Source: Paenibacillus radicis (ex Gao et al. 2016) | GTDB lineage: Bacteria; Bacillota; Bacilli; Paenibacillales; Paenibacillaceae | NCBI RefSeq assembly: GCF_014641555.1 | Contig: NZ_BMHY01000005.1 | Span: 250,011 to 314,010, forward strand | Reading direction: 5' to 3' | Length of the DNA stretch: 64,000 nucleotides | In this document: positions 15,193 through 23,939 of the stretch, in pieces | Layout of the letters: the number at the start of each line of letters is the position of its first letter | How positions within the stretch are numbered: the stretch's first letter is position 1 | Notes under the pieces: generated by a model | Seen by the model: only the letters and a program-made list of their open reading frames with translations | Database searches by the model: none | Told to the model about the DNA's origin: nothing | Position numbers and translations under genes: made by a program

Positions 15193-16614
15193 TTGATTAC
15201 TTCTGCAACACAGTCACAAGTACAACAAGTGCGGAATCCGAAAGCGATGGCCTTTGTACTCATGGTGGGCGCATTTATTGGATTATTTAGTGAAACAGCT
15301 TTGAATATGGCGCTCACCAATATTATGGATGACTTCGCCATTTCGACAGCTACAGTGCAATGGCTCACGACCGGATATTTGCTCATGTTAGGCATTCTTG
15401 TTCCGGTATCGACCTTCTTAATTCAATGGTTCACAACGAAGCAATTAGTCGTTGCTTCGTTAGCTTTTTCAGTGACAGGTACCATATTGGCGGCAATATC
15501 ACCGAACTTCACCGTGCTGCTCATCGGCCGTCTGATACAGGCGGTGGGTACGGGTATTTTGCTGCCCCTGATGATGAATGTCATTTTAGTCATTTTTCCT
15601 ATTCAGAAACGCGGTGCGATCATGGGCGTAATGGGCTTAGTCATTACGACCGCTCCTGCTACTGGTCCAACTGTGTCAGGACTCATCGTGGATGCCTTGA
15701 ATTGGACTTATATTTTTTGGGTGAGCTTATTTTTCTTTGCGGCTTTGATTATTTTCGGATTGCGGCAGATCGATAATGTATCCATAATAACGAAGCCTAA
15801 AGTTGATGTCCTCTCGATTTCATTGTCGACAATCGGCTTTGGCGGACTTATTTATAGCCTAAGTGCAGTAGCTGAACAATCATTTGCTTCCGCTCAAGTA
15901 TGGATTCCCTGTCTTTTAGGCGCAGCTGGACTCGTACTATTTGTTATTCGGCAGTTCCGTTTAAAACAGCCTATGATTAATTTACGTGTCTTCAGCTATC
16001 CGATGTTTACACTCGGAACGATCTTGGTCTTTATCAGTATGGTATTGATTTTGTCGACAGCGATCTTGCTGCCGCTTTACTTAAAGGGTGTTTTGCTCGT
16101 AAGTGCTGCCATTGCGGGACTTACTCTGTTGCCCGGCAGTTTGCTCAATGCACTGCTGTCGCCAATCGTTGGCCGATTATTTGACCGATTTGGTGCGAAA
16201 AAATTTGTGCCGCTTGGTTTTTTACTCGTTCTCCTCTCTAGTTTATTGTACGTGTGGGCGCTTACTGCGGATACGTCGCTCTGGCAAATTCTCGCAGGCT
16301 ATATGATTCTGTTTCTAGGCATTTCAATGATTATGATGCCGGCCCAAACGAACGGCTTAAATCAACTGCCTCGTGATTTATATACAGATGGATCAGCTGT
16401 CATGAACACGCTGCAGCAAATCGCGGGGGCGACCGGAACGGCGTTAGCGATCCTGTTGATGACGAGCGGACAATCCTCCTATAGCGAGAGCTTTCCAGAC
16501 GCTTCGGCAGCGGAATTGCTGGCCGGCGGTGTGAAATATGCGTTCTACTTCATTACGGCAATCTCATTTGCAGGCTTAGTGGCCTCTCTATTCGTTAAGC
16601 GTGTACGGGTTTAA
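15193..16614 (+). CDS. MFS multidrug exporter, DHA2 family (LmrB/EmrB-like)
   Basis: About 473 residues with 14 hydrophobic segments, the DHA2 pattern. Motif A-like and motif C features are visible: the ETALNMALTNIMDDFAIS segment after helix 1, WLTTGYLLMLGILVPVS, a GRLIQAVGTGILLPLMM stretch, and the antiporter motif region GLVITTAPATGPTVSGLIV. These mark proton-driven drug exporters such as LmrB. The AAAGGA site (15179-15184) favours TTG at 15193. The ATG at 15184 overlaps that site, and TTG at 15169 precedes it. Two LmrA/QdoR-like boxes in its leader support substrate-induced expression of a lincomycin- or flavonoid-type exporter (inference). Confidence 0.9.
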   Translation: MITSATQSQVQQVRNPKAMAFVLMVGAFIGLFSETALNMALTNIMDDFAISTATVQWLTTGYLLMLGILVPVSTFLIQWFTTKQLVVASLAFSVTGTILAAISPNFTVLLIGRLIQAVGTGILLPLMMNVILVIFPIQKRGAIMGVMGLVITTAPATGPTVSGLIVDALNWTYIFWVSLFFFAALIIFGLRQIDNVSIITKPKVDVLSISLSTIGFGGLIYSLSAVAEQSFASAQVWIPCLLGAAGLVLFVIRQFRLKQPMINLRVFSYPMFTLGTILVFISMVLILSTAILLPLYLKGVLLVSAAIAGLTLLPGSLLNALLSPIVGRLFDRFGAKKFVPLGFLLVLLSSLLYVWALTADTSLWQILAGYMILFLGISMIMMPAQTNGLNQLPRDLYTDGSAVMNTLQQIAGATGTALAILLMTSGQSSYSESFPDASAAELLAGGVKYAFYFITAISFAGLVASLFVKRVRV

Positions 16615-16715
16615 TAGGAGTGGCACTGTGGAGGACTCCCGCAAATGACGACCAGCAGATCGATTCCATCTGCGAAGTATGGATTCCGGTGAAAAGAAAG
16701 GTATAATCTAAATGG

Positions 16716-16748
16716 AAGCACTAGAGGCGGATGCTCTAGTGCTTTTCT
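16716..16748 (+). terminator. intrinsic terminator
   Basis: AAGCACTAGAG (16716-16726) pairs perfectly with CTCTAGTGCTT (16734-16744), followed by TTCTTT, about 100 bases after the exporter. Confidence 0.85.
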
Positions 16749-16800
16749 TTGAGTGAAAGCAAAACATGAAGCAGGCTCGTTCAGAAAGGACGGATTGAAT

Positions 16801-17328
16801 ATGAGTACCATTTATTTAAGATATTTGATTAAAGAGGATGCAGCCGCTCTTCTTGACATAAAGCTAAGAAACCGGCAATTTTTTCAACCGTTTGAACCGA
16901 TCCGCGATGAGTCGCACTTCACACTGGCTGTACAGGAGCAGGAGATCGCTGGTGGAATTGAAGCAGCGGCCAATGATCAGTCTTATACATTCGGGATTTT
17001 TCTTCAAGCGACAGATGAACTGATCGGGAGAATTGCTTTAACCGGTATTGCTCGGGGCCCTTTCCAAAATGCCTATTTAGGCTATTTCGTCGACCGACAG
17101 CACAATGGCAAAGGATACGCGACAGCGGCGGTCTCCTTATGTGTGGAAAAAGCGTTCAGCGAGCTCGGCTTGCACCGGGTTCAAGCTGGAGTAATGCCAA
17201 GGAACACAGCCTCTATTCGAGTTCTGGAAAAGGCTGGCTTCAGACATGAGGGCTTGTCCCAGCACTATTTGAAAATTAACGGTGCATGGGAAGATCATGA
17301 ACAGTTCGCAATTACGGCCGATAGTTAA
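16801..17328 (+). CDS. GNAT family N-acetyltransferase (RimJ/RimL-like)
   Basis: The protein has 175 residues with AAAGGA upstream of the ATG at 16801. An in-frame start at 16753 has no binding site. The RimJ/RimL pattern is clear: LRYLIKEDAAALLDI at the N-terminus, GIFLQATDELIGRIAL, then GYFVDRQHNGKGYATAAV (acetyl-CoA pyrophosphate loop, QxxGxG/A form) and ELGLHRVQAGVMPRNTASIR with VLEKAGF. The family acetylates N-terminal amines of ribosomal proteins or small molecules. The target is not known. It is followed at 54 bases by the two-component operon. Confidence 0.9.
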   Translation: MSTIYLRYLIKEDAAALLDIKLRNRQFFQPFEPIRDESHFTLAVQEQEIAGGIEAAANDQSYTFGIFLQATDELIGRIALTGIARGPFQNAYLGYFVDRQHNGKGYATAAVSLCVEKAFSELGLHRVQAGVMPRNTASIRVLEKAGFRHEGLSQHYLKINGAWEDHEQFAITADS

Positions 17329-17381
17329 AGGCCCTCAGCACCAGCCTGTAATTCGAATGGGGAGAAGGAGTGCAGAACGGT

Positions 17382-18059
17382 ATGGCTACAATTCTGATCG
17401 CAGAAGACGATTCGCATATTCGCGAATTGATCAGTTTTCATATGCAAAATGAAGGGTTGGATACGGTAGAAGCGGACAATGGCGTCGATGCCCTCGCAAT
17501 CGTCGAAAATGCTGGTATCGACTTGGTCATCCTTGATATTATGATGCCTCGAATGGACGGCTGGGAGCTATGCAGAGAGCTGCGAAGCGGGGGCAGGGAT
17601 ATTCCGATTCTGATGCTGACGGCTAAAGGTGAGGCAGGGCAGAAGGTGAAAGGGTTTCAGCTTGGCACGGACGATTATTTGACCAAACCGTTCGATCCGG
17701 ATGAACTGGTATTAAGGGTAAAGGCCTTGCTGCGCCGATACCGGATTGCCACTTCCCACATCATTCAATTGGGGGACATTATGCTGAACCGGCTCTCCTT
17801 CAAGGTCGTTCGGGGCACAGAGGAAATGACCTTGCCGCTGAAGGAATTTGAGCTGCTGTTCAAGCTGGCCAGCCATCCCGGGCAGATCTTTACACGCGAA
17901 CAACTGATCGTCCAGATTTGGGGAATTGCTTATGAAGGCGATGACCGGACCGTTGATGTGCATATTAAAAGATTGCGAGAGCGATTTGCTGGCGATTCCA
18001 CGCACTTCACAATTGAGACTGCGCGCAGCCTCGGATACCGGCTCGTACTGCACCCATGA
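17382..18059 (+). CDS. OmpR/PhoB-family response regulator
   Basis: The protein has 225 residues from the ATG at 17382. A GTG at 17370 overlaps the GGAG signal. Receiver domain 1-120: acidic pair ED8-D10 region, phosphoacceptor D52 in LVILDIMMPRMDG, T in LMLTAKGE and K in YLTKPFDPDEL. Winged-helix domain from about 130: LPLKEFELLFKLASHPGQIF, then REQLIVQIWG and RTVDVHIKRLRERF. Such regulators bind direct repeats as dimers after phosphorylation. It overlaps its kinase by four bases (ATGA), so the pair is co-expressed. Regulated genes are unknown. Confidence 0.95.
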   Translation: MATILIAEDDSHIRELISFHMQNEGLDTVEADNGVDALAIVENAGIDLVILDIMMPRMDGWELCRELRSGGRDIPILMLTAKGEAGQKVKGFQLGTDDYLTKPFDPDELVLRVKALLRRYRIATSHIIQLGDIMLNRLSFKVVRGTEEMTLPLKEFELLFKLASHPGQIFTREQLIVQIWGIAYEGDDRTVDVHIKRLRERFAGDSTHFTIETARSLGYRLVLHP

Positions 18060-19408
18060 TCAAATCCCTCTATGTTCGGGTAGTACTGACGTTTTTGGTG
18101 GTCATCCTTTTCGCCCTCCTCGCAGCCTCTATTATCGGGATGGTATGGTTTCAGAAAGATTTAAATGATTTGCAGAAGAAAGAGATGCTGGCTGCAGGCG
18201 AGCATATTCTGCGTATCTATGCGCAGACGGAAGTACAGGAGCTGGAACCTTTCATCGAAAGTGTCTCCAAATTGACCTCCTACCCTGTAGAAATTTTCAC
18301 GGAGCCCGGTGATTCAGCGCGCTATGAAGCGTTGAACCGGAAGTATGAGGTTCATCTTTCGCCAGAGTCGATTCAGAAGGTGCTGGCAGGGGAAACTTAC
18401 CAGCCTAGTTTGAAATCGGAAGGTGCATTCGTGGGCTTTCCGTTTCAGTTCAAGGAACAGCCATACGCGATGGTACTGCTACCTTCCTCCAGAAACGAAG
18501 GCATGATCATTCAGTTGTTTCTAACGATATTGCTCCTCGTCTTAATCATCGGGAGCTTGTGTATTCTTCTCGCAGCGGGCTACTTGGTGAAGCCGATCAA
18601 GGTGCTGACGGAGGCGACCAAGCGGCTGGCGAGGGGCGATTTTGACGTGGCGCTGCGGATGAAGCGTAAAGACGAGATTGGGACGTTGACGCATAGCTTC
18701 AACGACATGGCACAGGAGCTCAAACAGTTGGAGACGATGCGGCGTGATTTTGTCTCCAATGTATCGCATGAGATTCAGACCCCCCTTACATCCATCACGG
18801 GTTTCGTTAAGACGTTGAAGAACAACACAGGACTGTCTGAAGAACAACGAGATCGTTATTTAGGCATTGTCCTGACGGAAAGCGAGCGCATGTCCAGACT
18901 GAGCGACAATCTGCTGGCGCTTGCCTCGTTAGAATCGGAACATCACCCGTTCGAGCAAAGCAGCTTTCATCTCGATGAGCAGTTGAGACAAGTTGTCGTT
19001 GCCTGTGAGCCCCAATGGCTAGCCAAAAACATTCATCTCGAGCTGCAATTGCCAAGCGCCGTCCGAATAACGGCGGACCCGGACCAATTGAATCAAATAT
19101 GGCTGAATGTGCTGGGGAATAGTATCAAATTCACGCCGGACGGCGGACAGATTCGCATTGGACTTACATCAACGCCTTTCTCCCACATGGTTACAATCAC
19201 CGATACCGGGCCAGGCATCTCAGCGGAGGATATCAGCCGCATTTTTGACCGATTCTATAAAGCCGATCGGTCACGGAGCAGCGGCGGCAACGGTTTGGGA
19301 CTGGCCATCGTCAAAAAAATCGTCTCCCTGCATCAGGGAGACATCGAAGTACAAAGCGAAAGCGGGCAAGGCACGACGGTTGTCGTTACATTGCCCGTAA
19401 TGAATTGA
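18056..19408 (+). CDS. sensor histidine kinase
   Basis: The protein has 450 residues. Membrane helix 1 (about 8-32) and helix 2 (about 152-176) enclose an extracellular sensor of about 120 residues. A HAMP domain follows (about 177-228, with DEIGTLTHSFNDM). The phosphorylated His is H238 in the H box SNVSHEIQTPLTSI. The ATP domain shows the N box WLNVLGNSIKFTP, the G1 box ITDTGPGIS, the F box FDRFYKADRSRSS and the G2 box GNGLGLAIVKKIV. It partners the response regulator immediately upstream. The signal is not evident. Confidence 0.95.
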   Translation: MIKSLYVRVVLTFLVVILFALLAASIIGMVWFQKDLNDLQKKEMLAAGEHILRIYAQTEVQELEPFIESVSKLTSYPVEIFTEPGDSARYEALNRKYEVHLSPESIQKVLAGETYQPSLKSEGAFVGFPFQFKEQPYAMVLLPSSRNEGMIIQLFLTILLLVLIIGSLCILLAAGYLVKPIKVLTEATKRLARGDFDVALRMKRKDEIGTLTHSFNDMAQELKQLETMRRDFVSNVSHEIQTPLTSITGFVKTLKNNTGLSEEQRDRYLGIVLTESERMSRLSDNLLALASLESEHHPFEQSSFHLDEQLRQVVVACEPQWLAKNIHLELQLPSAVRITADPDQLNQIWLNVLGNSIKFTPDGGQIRIGLTSTPFSHMVTITDTGPGISAEDISRIFDRFYKADRSRSSGGNGLGLAIVKKIVSLHQGDIEVQSESGQGTTVVVTLPVMN

Positions 19409-19449
19409 AAAAGGGATGGGGCAGGTTTTATTCTGCTCCATCCTTTTTA
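19408..19449 (+). terminator. intrinsic terminator of the two-component operon
   Basis: An AAAAAGGGATGGGGCAG arm pairs with CTGCTCCATCCTTTTT around an eight-base loop. The T run is part of the right arm. Confidence 0.9.
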
Positions 19450-19478
19450 TTTGGGAATTATCAGCAATATTGCAGCGC

Positions 19479-19509
19479 TTGACATGGAGTCAACTCCATA
19501 CGATAAGAT
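19479..19509 (+). promoter_or_regulatory. MerR-type promoter with long 19-bp spacer and perfect palindrome
   Basis: TTGACA (19479-19484) and TAAGAT (19504-19509) are separated by 19 bases instead of 17. The spacer carries ATGGAGT-CA-ACTCCAT (19484-19499). Over-long spacers with a central dyad are the hallmark of promoters activated by MerR-family proteins, which twist the DNA to realign the two boxes. The activator gene is not in this window. Confidence 0.8.
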
Positions 19510-19591
19510 TCGCTTGTAACGAGCAGGCTAAGCAAGACGATGCAAGAACGGCTTAATAATAGATCGTTCAAATTCAGAAGGAGATGACACG

Positions 19592-20602
19592 ATGCTTACA
19601 AATAATGATTATCAGATTACACCTCAACAACCTATACCATCCGGTTTTGGACCGCAGTCGACAGCGCAAGAAGCGCTTGGCGGACGTGATCTGAGCGGCA
19701 AAACCGTCATTGTAACCGGTGGTTACTCTGGCATCGGCTTGGAGACGACTCGTGTCCTGGCAGAAGCCGGGGCGACGGTCATTGTACCCGCACGTACACT
19801 GGAGAAAGCTAAAGCCTCGCTTGACGGCATTCCTCGAGTGGAGCTAGAAGAGCTGGATTTGCTTGACCCTGCTTCTATCGATGCTTTTGCACAACGGTTT
19901 TTGGATTCGGGAAGAGCTTTAGATATATTGGTCAATAACGCAGGGATTATGGCTGCTCCATTGGTGCGTGACGCACGCGGTTATGAATCCCAATTTGCCA
20001 CCAATCATTTGGGCCACTTTCAATTGACTGCACGGCTCTGGCCAGCTTTGAAGCAAGCGGGCAGCGCAAGGGTCGTTTCGGTCTCCTCAGCGGGCATCCG
20101 ATTCGGCGGCGTAGATTTCGACGATCCGAACTTCGAGCGCCGGGAGTATGAGAAGTGGAGCGCCTACGGCCAGTCCAAGTCGGCCAATGCTTTGTTTGCC
20201 GTTGGTTTGGACAAGCGGGGCTACGAGTATGGTATCCGCGCTTTCTCCGTTCATCCCGGCAGAATTTTAACCGATTTGGCACGGTTTATGACCGATGACG
20301 AATTGCGTGCCATGGGCGCGTTCGATGAACAGGGACGCCCGATCACAGCTACACCTAGCGGCTACAAGACCGTTCAGCAGGGAGCGGCAACGAGTGTATG
20401 GTGCGCGGCGAATACACAGCTGGACGGAAAGGGCGGCGTCTATTGCCTGGATGCCGATATCGCAGAGGTTGATTCGGCATTTACGTTGGACGGAGTAAGC
20501 CAGGTGGTGACTGGGGTGCTTCCGTGGGCAATCGACCCTGATCTGTCGGAGCGGTTATGGCAGCTTAGCGAAGACATGACAGGTATCAAATTCACATCCT
20601 AA
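19592..20602 (+). CDS. short-chain dehydrogenase/reductase (retinol-dehydrogenase-like)
   Basis: The protein has 336 residues with AAGGAGATG before the ATG. The Rossmann motif TGGYSGIG (about 42-49), the LVNNAGIMA strand (about 111-119), the catalytic Ser in VVSVSSAGIRFGG and the YGQSKSA (YxxxK) motif are all present. The length, about 80 residues above classical SDRs, and the NHLGHFQL segment resemble the WWOX/retinol dehydrogenase branch. It would reduce or oxidise a carbonyl with NAD(P)H. The MerR-type promoter upstream suggests induction by reactive aldehydes or another electrophile (inference). Confidence 0.9.
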   Translation: MLTNNDYQITPQQPIPSGFGPQSTAQEALGGRDLSGKTVIVTGGYSGIGLETTRVLAEAGATVIVPARTLEKAKASLDGIPRVELEELDLLDPASIDAFAQRFLDSGRALDILVNNAGIMAAPLVRDARGYESQFATNHLGHFQLTARLWPALKQAGSARVVSVSSAGIRFGGVDFDDPNFERREYEKWSAYGQSKSANALFAVGLDKRGYEYGIRAFSVHPGRILTDLARFMTDDELRAMGAFDEQGRPITATPSGYKTVQQGAATSVWCAANTQLDGKGGVYCLDADIAEVDSAFTLDGVSQVVTGVLPWAIDPDLSERLWQLSEDMTGIKFTS

Positions 20603-20724
20603 GTATGACCTTGCACCAATCCTTGCATAATCTTTTATTGCAAAATAAAACATTTCAATTAGCGGCCTGCGTACGCACATGCTATTTTTATCTGGACGAG
20701 ACTGGTTCAGATGGAGGTTGAGAG

Positions 20725-21576
20725 ATGGCGATTATTGATTTTCGTATGAAGGCGCCCATTCCAAAATGGGAGAAGCTGTTTGAAGATGCAAAGGATGTTG
20801 TAAAGGATTATCATCAGTTGCGCAATGTAGAGCCGATTCCGTCCAACTCATTAGAAGAAGTGATCGAAGAACTCGATTCTCATGATATTGCTTATGCGGT
20901 CATTATGGGACGGGGCAATGAGCCCGGCTCCTCCAACGAAGAGCTGGCTGATTTTCTGAGAAGTCCGGCTTCCGAGCGATTTGTTGGCTTTATTGGCGTC
21001 GATACTCCCGATGTAGAAGAGGCAGTAAGAACGATAGAGACGTTTGCGGCAACTGGGCTGTTTCGCGGCGTTGCGATTAACGCTTCCGTTTTACAGCCTC
21101 ACTTACCGGTAGGAGATGTATCCTGGGACCCGATTTTTGAAACTTGCGTGAAGCATAAATTGCCGCTTGCGCTCACGTTAAGTGTATTTCTAGGCTTAAC
21201 GGGTCCGCGTCAAAATTATGACTTTGTCCGCCCGAGCCAACTATACAGAGCGGCAAAGGCCTATCCGGAATTGAACTTTATTATTTCACATGGAGCGTGG
21301 CCGCTGGTAGGCGAAGCAATTGGCGTTGCATCGTACGCGCCGAATATTTATATTCTGCCCGACTTATTTGTTCGGTTCCCGGAAGGCGATAAATATTTGG
21401 AAGCGGCTAATTTTCATTTGTCCGGCCAAGTCCTCTATGGAAGCAATTATCCGAATGTTCCATATTCATTTACGCTGGACAAAGTCAAAAGCTTTCAGTG
21501 GGATGAAGCGGCCTACCGGAAGTTTGTGTATGAAAATGCGGCTAAGCTGTTGGGGCTTCCAAGCTTGTCTGAATGA
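20725..21576 (+). CDS. amidohydrolase family protein (amidohydrolase 2 type)
   Basis: The protein has 283 residues with GGAGGTTGAG before its ATG. It begins IIDFRMKAPIP, where a metal-binding HxH would normally stand but is replaced by DFR, and continues with a TIM-barrel pattern: FVGFIGVDTP, FRGVAINASVLQP, PLALTLSVFLG, LNFIISHGAWP (a conserved barrel histidine) and VLYGSNYPNVPY (usually GSDFP with the catalytic Asp). The missing HxH and the N in place of D suggest metal-independent or altered chemistry, as in some dicarboxylate hydrolases and decarboxylases of this superfamily. The substrate is unknown. Confidence 0.8.
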   Translation: MAIIDFRMKAPIPKWEKLFEDAKDVVKDYHQLRNVEPIPSNSLEEVIEELDSHDIAYAVIMGRGNEPGSSNEELADFLRSPASERFVGFIGVDTPDVEEAVRTIETFAATGLFRGVAINASVLQPHLPVGDVSWDPIFETCVKHKLPLALTLSVFLGLTGPRQNYDFVRPSQLYRAAKAYPELNFIISHGAWPLVGEAIGVASYAPNIYILPDLFVRFPEGDKYLEAANFHLSGQVLYGSNYPNVPYSFTLDKVKSFQWDEAAYRKFVYENAAKLLGLPSLSE

Positions 21577-21618
21577 GCTCCATAGCTCGCCATTAACTTT
21601 GTTGGGCAAGAGAATGCT

Positions 21619-21661
21619 AAAAAGCGGTTGATCAGGGCTTATCCTTGATCAGCCGTTTTTA
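21619..21661 (+). terminator. intrinsic terminator
   Basis: AAAGCGGTTGATCAGGG pairs with CCTTGATCAGCCGTTTTT and ends in a T run. It closes the amidohydrolase gene. Confidence 0.9.
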
Positions 21662-21749
21662 TTTATTTTCCTAGTTCACGCTCCGTTCATGTTTCCCTCC
21701 TAAGCTCATGTTACGCAGCTGCAGAACCTAAATTCGGGAGGAACGTAAC

Positions 21750-23474
21750 GTGTTTGATTCCATCAAGTGGTTAACCGTCTATGAAATGATTCTTTGCTTG
21801 CTTCAATTATGCGTTTTAGTGCGGTACGCCGTGCCGATTGCAAGAAAAAGCTATCGGTGGCTCGATTTTTTACCGAGCGCAGGTATGGTGATCGCGCTCC
21901 TAAGCTTTCTCGCAGGTGATCATTCAATTTTGGCTTTAGCGTTTTATTTCCTAACGGTACTGTTGTTTTTATGTACGCTCAGGAGGGTGTTCAAGCCCGC
22001 TTCTATTTTCGAGGCACCAAGACGTACTCTTATTAAACTAACAAGGGTTGTCTCGAGCTTATGCGGCATTCTCTTCATCGGCATTGCGATCCTATCCGCA
22101 GGCGAAATTCGCTATAATCCGGTCAGCAATTTCAGCAGTATGAGCTATTCCGATGCTTTTGTTAAATTAAATGAGCGATTAGCAGTCGAATATCCTTTTG
22201 GCGAATGGAAGCGAATGGATTGGGAAGAACAGCGAAAAAAGTACGAGCCGTTATTCGAGCAAGCTGAGCAAACGAAGGATAAAGCGCTATATTACAAGAC
22301 TTTAGTAGAATATCTGGCCTCGATGAGGGACGGTCATATTCGAATTGCGAATGAGAAGGTGTACGATAGTCCGTTTTACAAACAAGAAGGAGGGGGCGGA
22401 TTCGGTTTAAGCAGTATTCGACTGGATAATGGCAGTGTGCGGGTTACTTTGGTGCTGAAGGACAGTCCGGCGGATCAAAGCGGCATTCGGGTAGGCGCGG
22501 AAATTATAAGATGGAATGGGGAAGAGGCGGAGCAAGCTTACCGAAAAACCATGTGGAGCGATTCTCCGAATACGAACCAGAACGAGAACGTGAACCAAGG
22601 CCGATTTATGGTGCGCGCCGCAATTGGGCAAGAAGTAGAAATCGAATTTAAGAATGCCGGCGCATCAGAGGCGATTACCGTGAAGCTGAAGGCCTATGAC
22701 GATCAATATGAATCGCTCAAAAAGACGAAGCCTCAAATTGTAAGGGGAGCTCCGCCAGTTGAAGGAGAGATTCTTAGCAACGGATACGGTTATGTGCGGA
22801 TTACAAGCTTCCTTTCCAATACAGCGCTGAGGAGCGAAAACAGTCTGAGTAGTTGGCTATCGAGCCAATCATCGCCTGATCCTGCAGAGATGTTGAAGGA
22901 GAAGCTGGAGTCCTTCTTGGAGAAAGGGGTCCAAGGGCTCATTATCGACCTTAGGGACAATCCCGGCGGCGAGGATGCTCTCGTCGTGAAGATGGCCGGA
23001 TATTTCGTAAACCAAGAGAAGCGTTATTCCTATGCAAGCTACTACAACCGAAATACGGGGAAATTCGAACGGAATTCTGGCGAGGATTATGTCATTAAGC
23101 CTTCCAAGCCTTATTTTAACGGTAAAATCGCAATTCTCGTCAATGGGCGAACGGCAAGCTCCGGAGAAGGGCTGCCCCTTGTGTTAAAGGGAATGCCGAA
23201 TGTCACCATTGTAGGCTTTACAGGGACAAACGGTTCATTCGGAATTATGACGAGTCCGATCATCGTTAAGATGCCAGATGGCTATACGGTTGAGTCTGCC
23301 GACGGAAGAGCGCTGAACGAGAAAGGGGTGATTCAAGGTGATGGCGATTATACAGGAAGAGGCGGCGCCGTGCCCGATGTGATCATTCCGTTGAACGAGG
23401 ATACCTTTACTGCGAAGTATATGGATGGGCAGGATGTTGAGATGGAGTATGCGATTGATGCGATGGAGAAATAA
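21750..23474 (+). CDS. S41 family (C-terminal processing) peptidase with N-terminal membrane helices
   Basis: A GTG start follows GGGAGGAAC. The protein has 574 residues. The first 120 contain about four membrane helices. A helical linker (SDAFVKLNERLAVEYPF) leads to a DGHIRI segment typical of S41 proteins and a PDZ-like region (about 210-300, LKDSPADQSGIRVGAEII). The protease core shows GYVRITSF, GLIIDLRDNPGG and the nucleophile Ser in VNGRTASSGEGLPL. The partner Lys usually lies about 25 residues after the Ser. I see no lysine at the expected FTGTNGSF position, so activity should be treated as likely but unproven. It acts at the outer face of the membrane. Confidence 0.88.
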   Translation: MFDSIKWLTVYEMILCLLQLCVLVRYAVPIARKSYRWLDFLPSAGMVIALLSFLAGDHSILALAFYFLTVLLFLCTLRRVFKPASIFEAPRRTLIKLTRVVSSLCGILFIGIAILSAGEIRYNPVSNFSSMSYSDAFVKLNERLAVEYPFGEWKRMDWEEQRKKYEPLFEQAEQTKDKALYYKTLVEYLASMRDGHIRIANEKVYDSPFYKQEGGGGFGLSSIRLDNGSVRVTLVLKDSPADQSGIRVGAEIIRWNGEEAEQAYRKTMWSDSPNTNQNENVNQGRFMVRAAIGQEVEIEFKNAGASEAITVKLKAYDDQYESLKKTKPQIVRGAPPVEGEILSNGYGYVRITSFLSNTALRSENSLSSWLSSQSSPDPAEMLKEKLESFLEKGVQGLIIDLRDNPGGEDALVVKMAGYFVNQEKRYSYASYYNRNTGKFERNSGEDYVIKPSKPYFNGKIAILVNGRTASSGEGLPLVLKGMPNVTIVGFTGTNGSFGIMTSPIIVKMPDGYTVESADGRALNEKGVIQGDGDYTGRGGAVPDVIIPLNEDTFTAKYMDGQDVEMEYAIDAMEK

Positions 23475-23500
23475 GCGAGTATAAAAGCCGAATAGGAAGA

Positions 23501-23540
23501 GAGGCCAAGACTCCCTGGGAAGGGGCTTGGCCCTTTTTTA
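23501..23540 (+). terminator. intrinsic terminator
   Basis: AGGCCAAG and CTTGGCCC arms enclose a GC-rich loop and are followed by six T. It closes the protease gene. Confidence 0.85.
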
Positions 23541-23681
23541 TTGACTGATCTTTAACCGACCCAATTGAATAATTCGAAATAAACAGGAAAATTATTCTAA
23601 TTACATTAATTATATGATAGAATGAGGATAATAATAGTTTGATTTAAGTAACTTTAATCAATTAAGGTGGGAAAAGAGACT

Positions 23682-23918
23682 TTGAGTGACAATAAGATTA
23701 AGATAGGCATTTCAAATAAAGAAGGTCAACTAGGGTTTATCTCTGCAAGAGGGGGCCTTAGGGAACGCGCGGGAAGGAAAAGCATCGGTGCTACAAGGAA
23801 GGTATCCTTAACCTTAACCGATGATCTGTGGGATCAAATTGACAGCTATTGTAAAGAACACAACCTATCGCGCTCTGAAATGATGCGTAAAGTGTTAGAA
23901 TCCTATTTTTATAACTGA
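23682..23918 (+). CDS. ribbon-helix-helix (CopG-type) DNA-binding protein
   Basis: The TTG at 23682 is the best start (78 residues). The in-frame GTG at 23667 lies inside the AAGGTGG binding site. A basic linker (RERAGRKSIGATRK) precedes a typical ribbon-helix-helix: strand KVSLTLTDDLWDQIDSY, helix 1, then HNLSRSEMMRKVLESYF for helix 2. Such dimers bind short palindromes and often regulate themselves. An AT-rich leader with AAGT-A-ACTT (23646-23654) lies just upstream. The gene is ten or so bases from a sliding-clamp paralog with which it is surely co-transcribed. Its low-GC surroundings differ from nearby genes. Confidence 0.85.
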   Translation: MSDNKIKIGISNKEGQLGFISARGGLRERAGRKSIGATRKVSLTLTDDLWDQIDSYCKEHNLSRSEMMRKVLESYFYN

Positions 23919-23939
23919 CTTTAGGGGTTGGTGAGTGCT

